A DNA stretch of 64,000 bases, taken from Amphiduros pacificus (lineage: Eukaryota > Annelida > Polychaeta > Phyllodocida > Hesionidae). Below, piece after piece: positions 40,766 through 54,869 of this stretch. Numbering within the stretch: position 1 is the stretch's first letter; the number at the start of each line of letters is the position of its first letter. A program made the translations under genes and the position numbers. The stretch is taken from contig OX439001.1 in assembly GCA_949316495.1 (NCBI GenBank), positions 28,483,386 to 28,547,385 of the forward strand, written 5' to 3'. The notes under the pieces are model-generated. The model was not told where the DNA came from. It saw only the letters and a program-made list of their open reading frames with translations, and made no database searches.

Positions 40766-43400
40766 AGCTGCCAGCTTTGCTCCATCACCACCTCTCACAT
40801 TGACATTGGCAAATCATCAAAGAATGACGAGAATGAATAGAGGTTAAAGCGTCAATATTAGCTCTCTGGGAACTAAAATGATTGCAATAAAAAAACCAAT
40901 TTCACCTGTCTGGCACCTTTGACTTGTGTCCTCTGCTCATCTCGTGATATTTTCCCCAGTGCATTCACCTCCCTCAGGTTTGCCTGAGAGTGAAGGATTC
41001 TACGGAGCGCTAATTCCACAAACACAGCCTGTGTAAATACAACATATTTTCATCCCTAATGTGAAATAAAGACGTGTAAATATTCCGCTCTTATAACTCA
41101 TTGAACAATAATCCCATTGTGATATTGACAACATTCATGGCCCATCTTTCCCAAAAACAAATAGAAATGAGGCTGAAAATAAGCTTATAAGGGCGTAAAA
41201 ACCCTGGCTGTGCCTGAACTGCGCCCATGGGACGCGCCGCGGTGCCAAGGTGCACACGTGACATGTTTGTACAATTGAACTATGGGTAAATGTTTCATGT
41301 TGCTTAATAAAGAGTTTATTTGGGAGGAAAGCAATGTCAAGAAGGGTTTGTCATGAGACGTAGGAGGCAAGCTATCAAGTTGGCATCCACATATTTACTG
41401 TTTGTCTCTGCCTGGAGTGTGCAAATAAGGACATGCAATGTCAAGAAGGTCAGAGAGATTCCCATCAACTACTTTTATGGTCCATAAATGATAAGTTCTA
41501 CCCATGTGCAGTAAATTACTGGGCGGAGATTTCAAGGTCCGTCGGTGTTCTCAGGCCAGATGTGTTGGATGACGAGATTATATAACAAGAGTAATCCGGA
41601 TCACGAGGCATGAGTTACACCGGCTAAAATTAATCATTTAAAGTCTATTAAAAGCTGAGTTCCCCATGACAGTCATGATATATATCTATTGACAAGAAAA
41701 CTCGAGAGGTAAACAAGATAACACGCTCCTTGCGTGTACTTACATCCATGGCTCAACATCTTTGTACTTTCAGAAATGAATCTCAAAGTTTTGGATTTTC
41801 ACATTCAATTTAGGAGAACAATCCATCATTCGTACATATATGTATATATTTTAGACATGTAGAAATCCATTCCATTCTAATCATTTTGATCATTTATGTC
41901 ACATAGTATCTCTGTGAAATAAGAAAACAACATGTCTTCATCATATCTGTTTTACCTCCATGATCAGGTATGTACTATAACTGAGATATAATGGCTTAGC
42001 ATTTGTTATTCCATAATCTCAATACTTTGATTTCTAAAATAAATTGGCGTGGAAATGGGGTCATTTATATATCATAACTGTGTATGAGACTTTCGTGACG
42101 AGAAATAAACCAATTATCTCTATTCTGATTCACCCATAAAACATGTAGTAAACACTGCTAAGATTTTTTTGTAAAAAGGGTTTTAACAGTTAGTTGAGGA
42201 AGGGCATGTCATCTACATGTATATGGAAGCTAACAGAATGAAAATGTGCACATTGTATGTACAAGTTTATGTTCATTTACTTGAATACCAGGCCAAAAGA
42301 AAGACCCATGCCATGTATATAGTGAGCCATTTGAAAGTTTCTTGAATATAGGTTTGTCATCATAAATAGCCACAAATGTGAATAATGCCTTTATACAGCC
42401 TGCCACCTTGACATATAGCATAGAATAGAATAAACCCCAACACTCCCAGGCAGGCTTTATGAAGTGTGATGAGGCCAGTAAAGATCTAAGCAATTCCACT
42501 TCTGACACCTCTGACAGGCACAAACTGACACCTGACAAGGCTTCCACTCTGTCCTGTAATAAATAAATTGTCCTTTGGGGAGATGATTGTGATTCTTTAA
42601 TAAAATATTGTCTCTAAGGGAGAAGCTTACAATCATAATAATAACTTTGAAATATCCTGATGCACAGCGTTAGAAGGAATAGAAAATATATATCATCATC
42701 ATGTCTCCATGTCCCCATTGCAGTAAGCTGCTTTTAATTGCAGATCAACATTTTAATCATGTGCATCAACATATGTACTCGACAAAGCCAACATGCGTCT
42801 CATCAAGAGTGTATAATAGTATTAATAGTACAGGTGGTCTTAACCAGTGCTTACCACAATGGTTCACATTCACATATGTGTTATCACACTTCATTGAAAT
42901 ATGACCTCCAAGGGAACTAACCTGGAGAAACTTAATTGAGCATATATACGTGTAGTAACTGTGGTGTGGAGGATATTCAGTGTATCTAATGCAATAGGAA
43001 TGTAAACTCTATAGAAATTGTTACCCGCATAGAACACACTGTGTTATTACACTCACACTTCCCGTGCCTTATACTGCTCTTATTAGACATATTCTCTGAC
43101 AAATATTCAACTTTGACCCTGAGTCAAATTTAAAATTTCAACCATGAACTTTGGCAGGATGCCACATCGGTTTAAACTGCGAGCAATATTAAGTTATATT
43201 GCTCTCTGGTTTAAAGCCATACTACACAAGCCTCGTTCAAACTTCTATCATAGAAAGAAATGTGCACTGTAATATGAACATAGTTCAATGATTTACGAAG
43301 AAATGAAGTAAACACCATCATGCTGAGTATATCAATGTTGCAGCACCATGATTCAAAGCTCAGTTATGTAATTTTATTTATACCTGTAGACACCGGCTAG
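40766..43400. other. Gene-free stretch
   Basis: No supported gene. A small GC-rich patch (around 41215-41265) contains CACGTG. Confidence 0.4.
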
Positions 43401-43879
43401 TGAGACTTGGCCGGACCACTGCATGATGTGAACCGAGTCGCCGAGATGAGCGCTGGACAAGAGCACAATATAACATGCAGACATCTACCCGACAATACAC
43501 AACTTCCCTATTGACTTCAACCTCCCGTGCTAATTACATTTTGCAGTCATTTGTATGCTATTCCTTCATGTTAAAAGCGATTAAATAGCCGTAAAGACAT
43601 GATGGCCCGTGCGTGCATTCTTTTAATATGAGGAGAGATCATGTCTTCCTGAGATCAGATCGTAAATACTTTGATATAACATTCCTTGTGGGGGGAGTGT
43701 CTTAGAAGCAGGTGGTCACTGGTCATCTTAGTCACGTTGTACAGATTGTCTTAGGGGCTAACTCACCTCATTCCTGCAATCACTCCAGATGGTACTCTAA
43801 GCTTCGAGTAATATCGCCGCAAAGAACACCATAAAACGATTATATTGTGAGTAACATAACAAAAACATAAAGGAGTTGT

Positions 43880-44215
43880 TACTTGGTGAAACTCACCTGT
43901 TCTCAGGTTCGTAATAGCTCGTATGCACAACTGCCTTAAAATAATTGAGTTGTATAGAAGTTCAAAAGTCGTTACAGAATGATGAATTAGTCTATGGCGA
44001 GCGAGGCAGACGCGGGAACTGTGTGTCTGTCTGTGTGTCCCCCGCTGAGCTGGCCGGCCAGTGTCTGCCTGGCTGCCGGTAAGCGGGATCGCAAAGTGAG
44101 GAATACCACGGCCCGGGCGGCGAGATGCTTCATACACTGGATCACAAGGTGAAGAATAACACGGCCCGGGCAGCGAGATGTGTCATATGCGGGGGTTATT
44201 ATGAAAGGTTTCACC
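43880..44215 (-). promoter_or_regulatory. CpG-rich patch with a possible leader-exon donor
   Basis: The minus strand shows CTGAGAACAG/gtgagt at about 43895 downstream of a CpG-rich stretch (43990-44200). That stretch includes a 53-bp duplication containing cacggcccgggc (44096 and 44149). It could be a distant noncoding first exon of the immunoglobulin gene, about 9 kb upstream. This is inference only. Confidence 0.25.
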
Positions 44216-45055
44216 TTTTAGCTGGACCCACAGCACGGGAAACACATAATGGTCTCGCCCTGGGGCTATTCAATCTCATTCATTCACGACTAATTGGTAA
44301 AGCTTTATTTATTGCCAGGACACAATAGTCCACCAAACAAGAGTTGATCCACCTTGTCACAAGCCTTGCTAGGCTCCATAAGCAAGACGATTATATTGAA
44401 TTATAACTCGTGTAGAAACCTTAAAGAAACAACGCTGCCTCTACTGCAAGTAAGAACGAATGGTGGACTTCGTGGGAATTGAACAATTCTGGAAATGACT
44501 CAGTTGGCATTTAATATGTGCTAATTAAACATTATATGTTTGCGTTTAGGATCGGCAGAGACCATTTGTAATCTTATCGGCCACAAGCCAGACTGTTATT
44601 TGCGATTCAAATATTGAAACGTTTATTTTCAGAGTGGATCAGATTATAAGAAATGTGCCTGGAAGTGTTTTATTTGCAATAAACACATTTCACTGCCAAA
44701 TAGAACAAAACAAGATCAGACAGGGAGTCTAGAAGGACTTACATTTTATTTTATTTTAGCGCTTATTTTTCTGCGCATTCTGGACATATTCAACGAGACT
44801 CTCGCCCGGAACCTGATAATCTGTGGTAAAACTTAATGTAATACGTGGTATGCATCACTTATGCTTTGTGGTATTGATGATGATCTATGGTATGAATCTC
44901 AATGATCTCTGGTGTGATATTCAACTACGGTAATCGGATTTGTGGTATTTTATCTTGTCTATCTGGGATTATATGAGGAAGCAGACCACGTATATCTGCC
45001 TCAATACCCCAGACAACAATGTGACTTACCACGAACTAGTAGTCAATGAGAGGCA
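44216..45055. other. Gene-free stretch
   Basis: Nothing recognised. Confidence 0.4.
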
Positions 45056-45290
45056 GGCTCATGCCTCCTGAGAGGTCAACTCCATCATATGAAAGGTCAA
45101 CTCTATTAATGAGAGGTCATTATTTATTATATGAGAGATGACCTGTATTACATGAGAGGTTAACTCTGTTACATGACTGGTCAAATCTTTGACAAAAGAG
45201 GTTAACTTTATCACAAAAGAGGTTAACTCTATCACAAAAGAGGTTAACTCTTTCACAAAAGAGGTTAACTCTAGAACATGATAGATGATA
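45056..45290. repeat. Degenerate 24-bp-type repeat (gaggttaactctatcacaaa)
   Basis: About ten copies, cleanest at 45195-45275 and decayed to the left. Confidence 0.8.
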
Positions 45291-47035
45291 TCTCAATTAT
45301 GCTATCACATATGAGGTCAACCCTTGTTCAATGTGATAGGACAGTTCTGGAAAAGTCCTGCCTGGTTTGACTACCTGGTCACCAGTTCCCAACTAAGCCT
45401 TCATGATTTTTGTATGCCTGCTAGACTAAGTATTTACTTTTCTAACCTCCAACTAAAGTGACAGGAAGGAACTTCAGTTATCAAATAATGCCGTGACCTG
45501 AAATCAGAAGATTGTATCCAAATAAATAATAGTCTAAGCTATTTGATATATGAACGAAATTTGTTTGGCATTTTGTGTTGATCTTTCTAAGAATAATACA
45601 CCTTATCATTTGAACAATTTAAAATTGTAAAAGTTCACCCCGAGCCAACCCTTGAGGTTGTTATCTCATCCCCTCGTAGCGGTTTCCTGTCCCGAATAAC
45701 ACACTGTTTGATGAAAGGCTGTATGAGAGGGTCACCTCAAATTGGACAATCCTGACCCCGTGGCCTGCTGATACCGACCTCAAGTAATGCTAATACCGCT
45801 ACCAGAGCAATCTGATCTGTCTCCTGAGTGCAGCCCGCCAACGCTTCACTTACCAAGTTTTGACGGACCAAAGCCAGGTACCGTTTAAATGAACTATATC
45901 TTTATTTGTTTTATTGTCTGTCATTCATCTGGAAATAAAATACTCAATTAGAACCACTGAGTTGAATATGTCTTTTCATGTTTGAATTGCAAATAAACTA
46001 CACACCTTTCATATTCTACCTCATTGAATACTTATTTTCTCTACATGTCTAAATACAAAATAAATTCATGTCTAAATACAAGAATTCATGAAAATAAAAA
46101 GTTATTCAGGTCCCTGTTTCATGATTCAACATCGATACAAAATGCACAAACTTTGATTTATCAAATCCACAATTAAGGGTCTCATAATTACAACGTGCCC
46201 AGACCACAAAGGCAAATTATACATTTTGGCGGACGCTGATACTTTTTGGTCTAAATGCATCGGCAATTTTCTGGTATTATAGCAATCAAAGTTTAACAAC
46301 ATGTGGGGCTTTTTCCCGCTATCACTCACCCGCCATTAAGCCCACTCTTTTGCCATAATAGGGTGAATTGTGGCTAAATTACACACCAACAAAAATACCC
46401 CACTCAGTATCAAGGGAAGGGGAACCTCTAAATCCCACGATCGTTTGTACAGACTAAATAGTTTTCAATAATTGTTCAGGCTGCATGAAGCGTTGCCTTA
46501 GGCTGATACCATGTGACCTGCGCCATATTTCACTTATAAGTGAGCTAACTTAACACAATGCTTATTGTAAGAAAGTACTGATCAAATGTAGAAAGCGTTA
46601 TTATTGACAAAGAGGACAATTTGATTGGATACCCGAATAAGCAAAAAGCATATTGTGGGTGAATTTACATTTGAGATGTACACAGGGTAGCATGTAGCGT
46701 GTGTTGATGCAGGAAGCTTTCAGGGGGAGAGGAGATACAGATATAAAGTACGATAAGATCACTACACGCTTCTGCTCCCAATAACCATCCATCACACGCT
46801 CAGACAAGACTCTTATGCAAACCCTTTCAAATTGAGTAGGAGAATTATTCCATCGCTACGCAGAGGCTTTTAACCTTTGTGTTGAACCATTGAAAAATGG
46901 AGATAGCGAATTTGAGATTGAATTAAAGTTTCTCAACTTAACAATCATAACGTGAAAACATGAATGCCGACAGAATGATGTGAATAAATCTATACAGGGA
47001 TACTAAAGGTGCAAACGACTTATATCAGACCATGA
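45291..47035. other. Gene-free stretch
   Basis: No supported gene or element. Confidence 0.4.
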
Positions 47036-47039
47036 GAGC

Positions 47040-49877
47040 CTGTCACTATGGTATTGAATATCACAGTGAAGCTAGAGGTGTAAAAGGCTTATATCACATC
47101 GGTCCTGTGGGAAGCCTGTCATTATGCTATGAATATCACAGTGATGCTAGAGGTGTAAAAGGCTTATATCACATCAGTCCTGTGGGAAGCCTGTCATTAT
47201 GGTATGAATATTACAGTGATGCTAGAGGTGTAAAAGGCTTATATCACATCAGTCCTGTGGGGAACCTGTCATTATGGTATGAATATCACAGTGATGCTAG
47301 AGGTGTAAAAGGCTTATATCACATCAGTCCTGTGGGGAACCTGTCATTATGGTATGAATATCACAGTGATGCTAGAGGTGTAAAAGGCTTATATCACATC
47401 GGTCCTGTGGGGAACCTGTCACTATTGTATTAATATCACAGTGATGCTAGAGGTGTAAAAGGCTTATATCACATCAGTCCTGTGGGGAACCTGTCATTAT
47501 GGTATGAATATCACAGTGATGCTAGAGGTGTAAAAGGCTTATATCAAATCGGTCCTGTGGGGAACCTGTCACTATTGTATTAATATCACAGTGATGCTAG
47601 AGGTGTAAAAGGCTTATATCACATCAGTCCTGTGGGGAACCTGTCATTATGGTATGAATATCACAGTGATGCTAGAGGTGTAAAAGGCTTATATCACATC
47701 AGTCCTGTGGGGAACCTGTCATTATGGTATGAATATCACAGTGATGCTAGAGGTTTAAAAGGCTTATATCACATCAGTCCTGTGGGAAGCCTGTCATTAT
47801 GGTATGAATATTACAGTGATGCTAGAGGTGTAAAAGGCTTATATCACATCAGTCCTGTGGGGAACCTGTCATTATGGTATGAATATCACAGTGATGCTAG
47901 AGGTGTAAAAGGCTTATATCACATCGGTCCTGTGGGGAACCTGTCACTATTGTATAAATATCACAGTGATGCTAGAGGTGTAAAAGGCTTATATCACATC
48001 GGTCCTGTGGGGAACCTGTCATTATGGTATGAATATCACAGTGATGCTAGAGGTGTAAAAGGCTTATATCACATCGGTCCTGTGGGGAACCTGTCACTAT
48101 TGTATTAATATCACAGTGATGCTAGAGGTGTAAAAGGCTTATATCGCATCAGTTCTGGGAGAAGCCTGTCATTATTGTATGAATATCACAATGATGCTAG
48201 AGATGTAAAAGGCTTATATCACATCGGTCCTGTGGGGAACCTGTCATTATGGTATGAATATCACAGTGATGCTAGAAGTGTAAAAGGCTTATATCACATC
48301 AGTCCTGTGGGAAGCCTGTCATTATTGTATGAATATCACAGTGATGCTAGAGGTGTAAAAGGCTTATATCACATCGGTCCTGTGGGAAGCCTGTCATTAT
48401 GGTATGAATATCACAGTGATGCTAGAGGTGTAAAAGGCTTATATCACATCAGTCCTGTGGGAAGCCTGTCATTATGGTATGAATATCACAGTGATGCTAG
48501 AGGTGTAAAAGGCTTATATCACATCAGTCCTGTGGGAAGCCTGTCATTATGGTATGAATATCACAGTGATGCTAGAGGTGTAAAAGGCTTATATCACATC
48601 AGTCCTGTGGGAAGCCTGTCATTATTGTATGAATATCACAGTGATGCTAGAGGTGTAAAAGGCTTATATCACATCAGTCCTGTGGGATGCTTGTCATTAT
48701 GGTATGAATATCACAGTGATGCTAGAGGTGTAAAAGGCTTATATCACATCAGTCCTGTGGGGAACCTGTCATTATGGTATGAATATCACAGTGATGCTAG
48801 AGGTGTAAAAGGCTTATAACACATCAGTCCTGTGGGAAGCCTGTCATTATGGTATAACTATTTACAGTGATGCTAGAGGTGTAAAAGGCTTATATCACAT
48901 CAGTCCTGTGGGGAACCTGTCATTATGGTATGAATATCACAGTGATGCTAGAGGTGTAAAAGGCTTATATCACATCAGTCCTGTGGGGAACCTGTCATTA
49001 TGGTATGAATATCACAGTGATGCTAGAGGTGTAAAAGGCTTATATGCTTATATCACATCAGTCCTGTGGGAAGCCTGTCATTATTGTATGAATATCACAG
49101 TGATGCTAGAGGTGTAAAAGGCTTATATCACATCGGTCCTGTGGGGAACCTGTCATTATGCTATGAATATCACAGTGATGCTAGAGGTGTAAAAGGCTTA
49201 TATCACATCAGTCCTGTGGGAAGCCTGTCATTATGGTATGAATATCACAGTGATGCTAGAAGTGTAAAAGGCTTATATCACATCAGTCCTGTGGGAAGCC
49301 TGTCATTATGGTATGAATATCACAGTGATGCTAGAGGTGTAAAAGGCTTATATCACATCGGTCCAGTGGGGAACCTGTCACTATTGTATTAATATCACAG
49401 TGATGCTAGAGGTGTAAAAGGCTTATATCACATCGGTCCTGTGGGGAACCTGTCATTATGCTATGAATATCACAGTGATGCTAGAGGTGTAAAAGGCTTA
49501 TATCACATCGGTCCTGTGGGGAACCTGTCATTATGGTATGAATATCACAGTGATGCTAGAGGTGTAAAAGGCTTATATCACATCAGTCCTGTGGGGAACC
49601 TGTCATTATTATATGAATATCACAGTGATGCTAGAGGTGTAAAAGGCTTATATCACATCGGTCCTGTGGGGAACCTGTCATTATGCTATGAATATCACAG
49701 TGATGCTAGAGGTGTAAAAGGCTTATATCACATCGGTCCTGTGGGAAGCCTGTCATTATGCTATGAATATCACAGTGATGCTAGAAGTGTAAAAGGCTTA
49801 TATCACATCAGTCCTGTGGGAAGCCTGTCATTATGGTATGAATATCACAGTGATGCTAGAGGTGTGGGGAGCCTGTT
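47040..49877. repeat. 75-bp minisatellite, about 38 copies
   Basis: The unit is gctagaggtgtaaaaggctt plus atatcacatcagtcctgtgg plus the remaining 35 bp. At exactly 25 codons, one frame repeats LWYEYHSDARGVKGLYHI. Several copies carry TAA, and a few are shifted by insertions (near 48850 and 49045), so a protein is unlikely. Confidence 0.97.
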
Positions 49878-52800
49878 ATAAAAGGTTTATTGAATATGAA
49901 GTTGATAAGAGATAAGAGAAACTCTATTTTCAAGCATCTTTCCAAAGCATAGCGTAAATGTTTATACCCTAAACTATGTGCTCAAATGTTAATAATCCTC
50001 ACATTACCCCAACGTAAATGTTTGTGCTATTTGAAGGTAGATACAAACTTTGCTCAGCTGATCGGTGATCTCGGGCAAACGACTAATTAGATAATGTTTG
50101 CTAAAATTGGGGCACCTTCAGCTTGGGGCATTGGGGTGATTTCTGCTTACTTAGGTACGTTTGTCCATTAATGTTTTCTTTTGATACAGTCCTAGTACCC
50201 TACAGACCACAACCAAAGTACATGCATAGTACTAAACATTTCCACCAACACTCAATAATCTTGATCCTACTGGTGTATATTGGTTAATTTCAGAGAGATA
50301 TCTTAGATGAATCATAGTCTCATCACCACATAATATTTTAACATCCCCCAAATCTCTAAACATGCTAAACCTGCCTGTGACCTCCGTGATTTCAGGGAAG
50401 TTTTAAAACATCATTGCCATTAAAGTTGATAATAACGCTTAATAGGCTAAATGATGTTAAAGGCATGAAGTTGATAATAACGCTTAAGTTGATAATAACG
50501 CTTAATAGGCTAAATGATGTTAAAGGCATGAAATGAATTGCATATCGAATGAGTTCTCATAAACAATCATGACGGCTAATCTATTTGTCATTATATAAAC
50601 ATTAGATATATTAACCTCACTTAAAGCATTCATGAAACCTGACTTTCAGACACATTTTCTTTACATAACATGAATGTTTATACCCTAAACAGTGCTTTTA
50701 TGTAGTAGTACCCAAAATATTCTCTGTTAACAAATTTCTGTGGCACTTAATAGTTGATCAGTTGTCTGCTAAAACCTACACCAGCAATTGAACACTTTGT
50801 CAACAAGCTTTGTTTAGCTGGTATGTGATCTTGTGTAAACACCTAATGAGTTACCAGTTGTGCACCTGTCCAGCTTGGGAAACAGGGTGGAGATGTTTTG
50901 TACAATTTATCAATTTATTGCCAGGAGTATACTTCAGAACACCATAAGATTATTTTAATATTATTTGAATCAATGAAATAACTCATGGTTGTGAAAAATA
51001 TTTTATGGTTGTGACAAATATCTTATGGTTGTGAAAGATATATCATTTATGGGAAAAGTATACTATTTATTTGAAAAGTATCTTATGCATGTGAAAACCT
51101 TTCTGTCAAAAAGAGAAGACATGACTCAAAGGTTTCATGGAATCCCCCTTAACTTAAAGGCTTTGATATTGAAAAAGTGACATTAAACCCTTTGATCACT
51201 GGTTTGGCCTTAAATCACAAGGACTTTGAATGGCAAAACTGTGAATGCTGATAATTAGTATCAGTAAAATTTATGATTTGACCCTCTTTGATGAAATTTG
51301 GGGTTTTTCACACCACTGAATGGGAAGACATCAAAGGCTGCATGGATTCCACCTTAAAAGCTGGGCTGTATAGAATTTTTTAAAACTTTTTTTGGCCAAC
51401 ATATATAATATAAAAAATAATGATTTTTCTTCATTTATAACTTCATAAATATTCATCCGTTTTAATAAATTTACCACCAAAAGAAAGCCAAGAAAAGGCA
51501 CTACCATCATGATAAGTGTTATCTTCCAATTCATTCTCTAAATAGTGGAAAAAAAATGGCAAAAAATGTGTCAAGGTCACACAACACACTTCCTGTTTAG
51601 TACTGGCAGTACTTGGTGGTCACAAAAAATCATAATTCTCAGGGCAGATGTTCTTTAGTGGATTTCAGATAGATAGCCTGTATGTATGTCAATTTTAAGA
51701 TCATATATTGTTTTCATATACCTTAAACGACTGTAAAATCACCTGGAACCTTCCAGGTTTCATGAATGCTTTAACCTTGACCTTTACATTACCTAAGTTC
51801 CTCACTGATCTTCCTGGTATATTCTGATAATGAATAGTCTTTCATATTATATGCACACAATCCTTTGGGATATGTTTAAATAAGACAGAAAATTTGAGAA
51901 ATCTTAAAAATCTTTTCAAAAATCAAAAATGTATTCTTATTTTGGCGTATTTAAAAAGAAATGTAGTCTTTATGTTCAAAATCTAAACCGAAATGTTTCC
52001 AAGGCTTGTAACTACCAATCATTGAGCGTGAATCTGATTACTATGTGATTTTAAATAGTATTTCCTCTCTTATACTAATATTACACATATTTGCCAACAA
52101 TTAAGTAAATATTGACTTCTGGATCTTATTGGCCTTGGCAGAAAAATGTGCATAATCTTGCCTTGTTTTCTCATATCCTGGCTCTCATTCTGATCATGGC
52201 CGCCTGGGGACACCACTCTTGTGAGTTAATGAGGTTAGGGGTCATGTAATGGTCAAACTTAACATAAACAATAAAGAATTGGTCTATATAATAAGAGCCT
52301 GAATCAATAAATGGAAAGAAATATATTAATGCACATATTTCTGACTTTTTGGATTTCTCAAAGGTGTGTTTTCCCCGATACCCTGACAAAGAGGTGTTTG
52401 TATGCGGTGACCATAACAACCGGTGACCATAACAACCATCAATATCTATAAAAAAATAGAAATGAATAATGAACTTTGCAGGTGTTTGTATGCAGAGCCT
52501 CTCAATCACTGTTGAGAGTTGTGCTTTGGCGGGGCTGTCACTTTCAGACCTGACTCCCCATATTGTGCCGCACTACAAAACGCACGCAACACCTTTCATG
52601 CATCTTAACTGGCCATAAAATATGTTCAACAAAAGTGAATTGATTTCCTGTCAAATATTTCATTTCAATCCAAGCTGATGGCCTTCTAGTTTCTCAACTA
52701 TCGATTCCCCACCACAAATTACTACCATAGTGTCCAAGTGTTTTTCATCACTAGAAATGGCAGACATAGCGATATAACTTTTTTACTACTCAGAATACAT

Positions 52801-53180
52801 CTACAAATGATATGTGATCGAATGTCAACCTTCTTAGGCTATTTTGATCAAATATTGCCAGTGACCTTGAAGTGACCTTTCAATGACCTTGAAAATAGAA
52901 AGCCTATTTCCCCGAAATTATCTACATGTTTTATTATCCTATCATCTACATCTTTCAAATACGAGCTCGTAGAGTCCTTATTCATCAAAATCTGTTCATA
53001 ATTAACAATTTGAGAGCAATTTATAGTGTTGTGGTCAATCTATAAGGGAAAACATAGGAAAATACTATAATACTAAGTTTTTTTGAAATAATATAAAAAT
53101 GCCAGCTTATTGGGGGTTAGTTTATGAAAATATATAGAATACTGCACAGAAAAACTCATTAATACTAAAAAGAAATTGAA
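49878..53180. other. Gene-free stretch with ancient internal duplications
   Basis: Segments 49940-50130 and 50660-50900 look homologous at low identity (shared tgtttataccctaaac, cagct, cagcttggg landmarks). A 45-bp segment is duplicated around 50425-50530. No gene recognised. Confidence 0.5.
52862..52889 (-). promoter_or_regulatory. Three AGGTCA half-sites spaced by 5 (DR5)
   Basis: TGACCT at 52862, 52873 and 52884, exactly 11 bp apart. On the minus strand this is AGGTCA-n5-AGGTCA-n5-AGGTCA, the spacing known for RAR:RXR sites. No nearby gene gives it a target. Confidence 0.35.
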
Positions 53181-53183
53181 AAA

Positions 53184-53277
53184 AAAGTCCGTCAATTTAA
53201 AGATTTATTATGAAGCTAAAATGATTAGAAATAGCTTAAATCGGTAGGGTTACAAAAGTGACAAATTGACGGACTTT
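53184..53277. other. 15-bp perfect inverted repeat (hairpin or tiny MITE-like)
   Basis: aaagtccgtcaattt at 53184-53198 is matched by aaattgacggacttt at 53263-53277, with 64 bp between. No convincing target duplication was seen. Confidence 0.55.
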
Positions 53278-53744
53278 AATTTGACCTCACATTTATTTTT
53301 GAGATATTAGATAAATCAAATATTAATCTAATTTCAGAAAATAATCAGCAATAAGTTGCTCTTATCATAATAATACCTAAAAAAGAAGAAATATTCAATG
53401 ACAAATATGAGAAAATTAGTCATGAATAGAAATGATTAAAAAATATATAATAAAAAATATATTGAATGTAGAGTCAATTGGGTTAAATCATTTTGATGAT
53501 TTAAAAAAAAAATGGCATTCTGTGTAGTTGATTTGGTGAATGTAAGTAGAAATCGGCCAATATTACATGTCACTGAAAGTGCTCTGCAGGGTGCTTTCTG
53601 GACGTCCGCTCCTCCCACTGCTATAGACCCGTTACATGCGCTATGTCACTCATTCTCGCTGATGTTTTGTTATATCAACGAGACTAGAAGTCTCGTTGAT
53701 TATATTGTACCAAAAACAGACATGATACGCTACCTCTGGTATAT

Positions 53745-54235
53745 GATGTCTTTGATAGCATATGCTGCCTCTGATATTTGATATCTTTGACAAAATATGC
53801 CCTTGATATGATACAATGCCTAAGTAATATGCTGCCTCTGATATTTGATATCTTTGACAAAATATGCCCTTGATATGATACAATGCCTAAGTATTATGCT
53901 GCCTCTGATATTTGATATCTTTGACAAAATATGCCCTTGATATGATACAATGCCTAAGTAATATGCTGCCTCTGATATTTGATATCTTTGACAAAATATG
54001 CCCTTGATATGATACAATGCCTAAGTAATATGCTGCCTCTGATATTTGATATCTTTGACAAAATATACCCTTGATATGATATGGCGCCTTTGATATGATA
54101 TGGTGCCCTTGAAATGATATCATGCTTTTGATATAATACAATGCCGTTGAAATGATACGATGCCTTTGATATATTACCATACCTTTGATATAATATGGTG
54201 CCTTTGATATGATATGATGCCTTTGGATACTTCTG
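53745..54235. repeat. 67-bp minisatellite, decaying to the right
   Basis: Five copies beginning tgctgcctctgatatttgat, followed by shorter gatatgatatgatgcctttg blocks to about 54235. Confidence 0.9.
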
Positions 54236-54550
54236 TTTGGGATTGGATCACAGCATCCTATTTATCATGGAGGCTCCGTTCATATTACGGACAAGCAACG
54301 GAATTAAGAGTTTCTGCACTGTGCATACTTTACTTCAGATCTTGTTATGGCTGATTTAATAGGTTGAGTTATGTGTCGCAGAGAAGGGTGTGCATCCATC
54401 ATCCGGGGAGCCTGGTATGGCCGGGTATTTATAAACTATATTCCCTGATAACATCAATCTGTATGGTCATAATTATATTATGGTATGTTCAACGGCAGTG
54501 AACAGTGCAAGTATTTATGTAGGGTAAAACAGCATTTATCAATGCATATA

Positions 54551-54856
54551 TTTGTTTGTTTGTTTGGGATTTTACATCACTTTCAACATTATTCCAGTCA
54601 TTTCGTGATGAGACCTACTTGAGCAGATGTAGTGCTGCCTCACTGAATTGTCATGTCGCAGGTCCTTGACATAACAACCCGCCCGGTCACAGGACAACGG
54701 GTTAACCCTTTAGGCACGGGCCTCAGCTCATATGCGAAATTGAGTCATGGTTCCATTTTGGCATGGCCGGGGATCGAACTGACGACTTGTATCACCACAG
54801 AGGAACTGGTGCTAATAAGCTGGCAGTCTAACCAACGGCGCCATGGCCCGGGGCCC
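54551..54856 (-). mobile_element. tRNA-derived SINE, minus strand
   Basis: Read on the minus strand: a head with ggcgccgttggttagact (A-box region) and CAGTTCGATCCCC (B-box), a body, then atgactggaataatgttg, agtgatgtaaaatccc and a CAAA tail. The tail is of the kind widespread in molluscan SINEs, from memory. Confidence 0.7.
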
Positions 54857-54869
54857 TTAATACATGTAG

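Noticed and set aside
47040-49877. Long repeat-protein frames (YEYHSDARGVKG...)
   Set aside because: The period is a multiple of three, stops and frame breaks occur in several copies, and no promoter or signal is seen. Treated as a minisatellite.
47040-49877. CRISPR array
   Set aside because: Repeats are contiguous with no unique spacers, and the genome is eukaryotic. The same holds for the other arrays.
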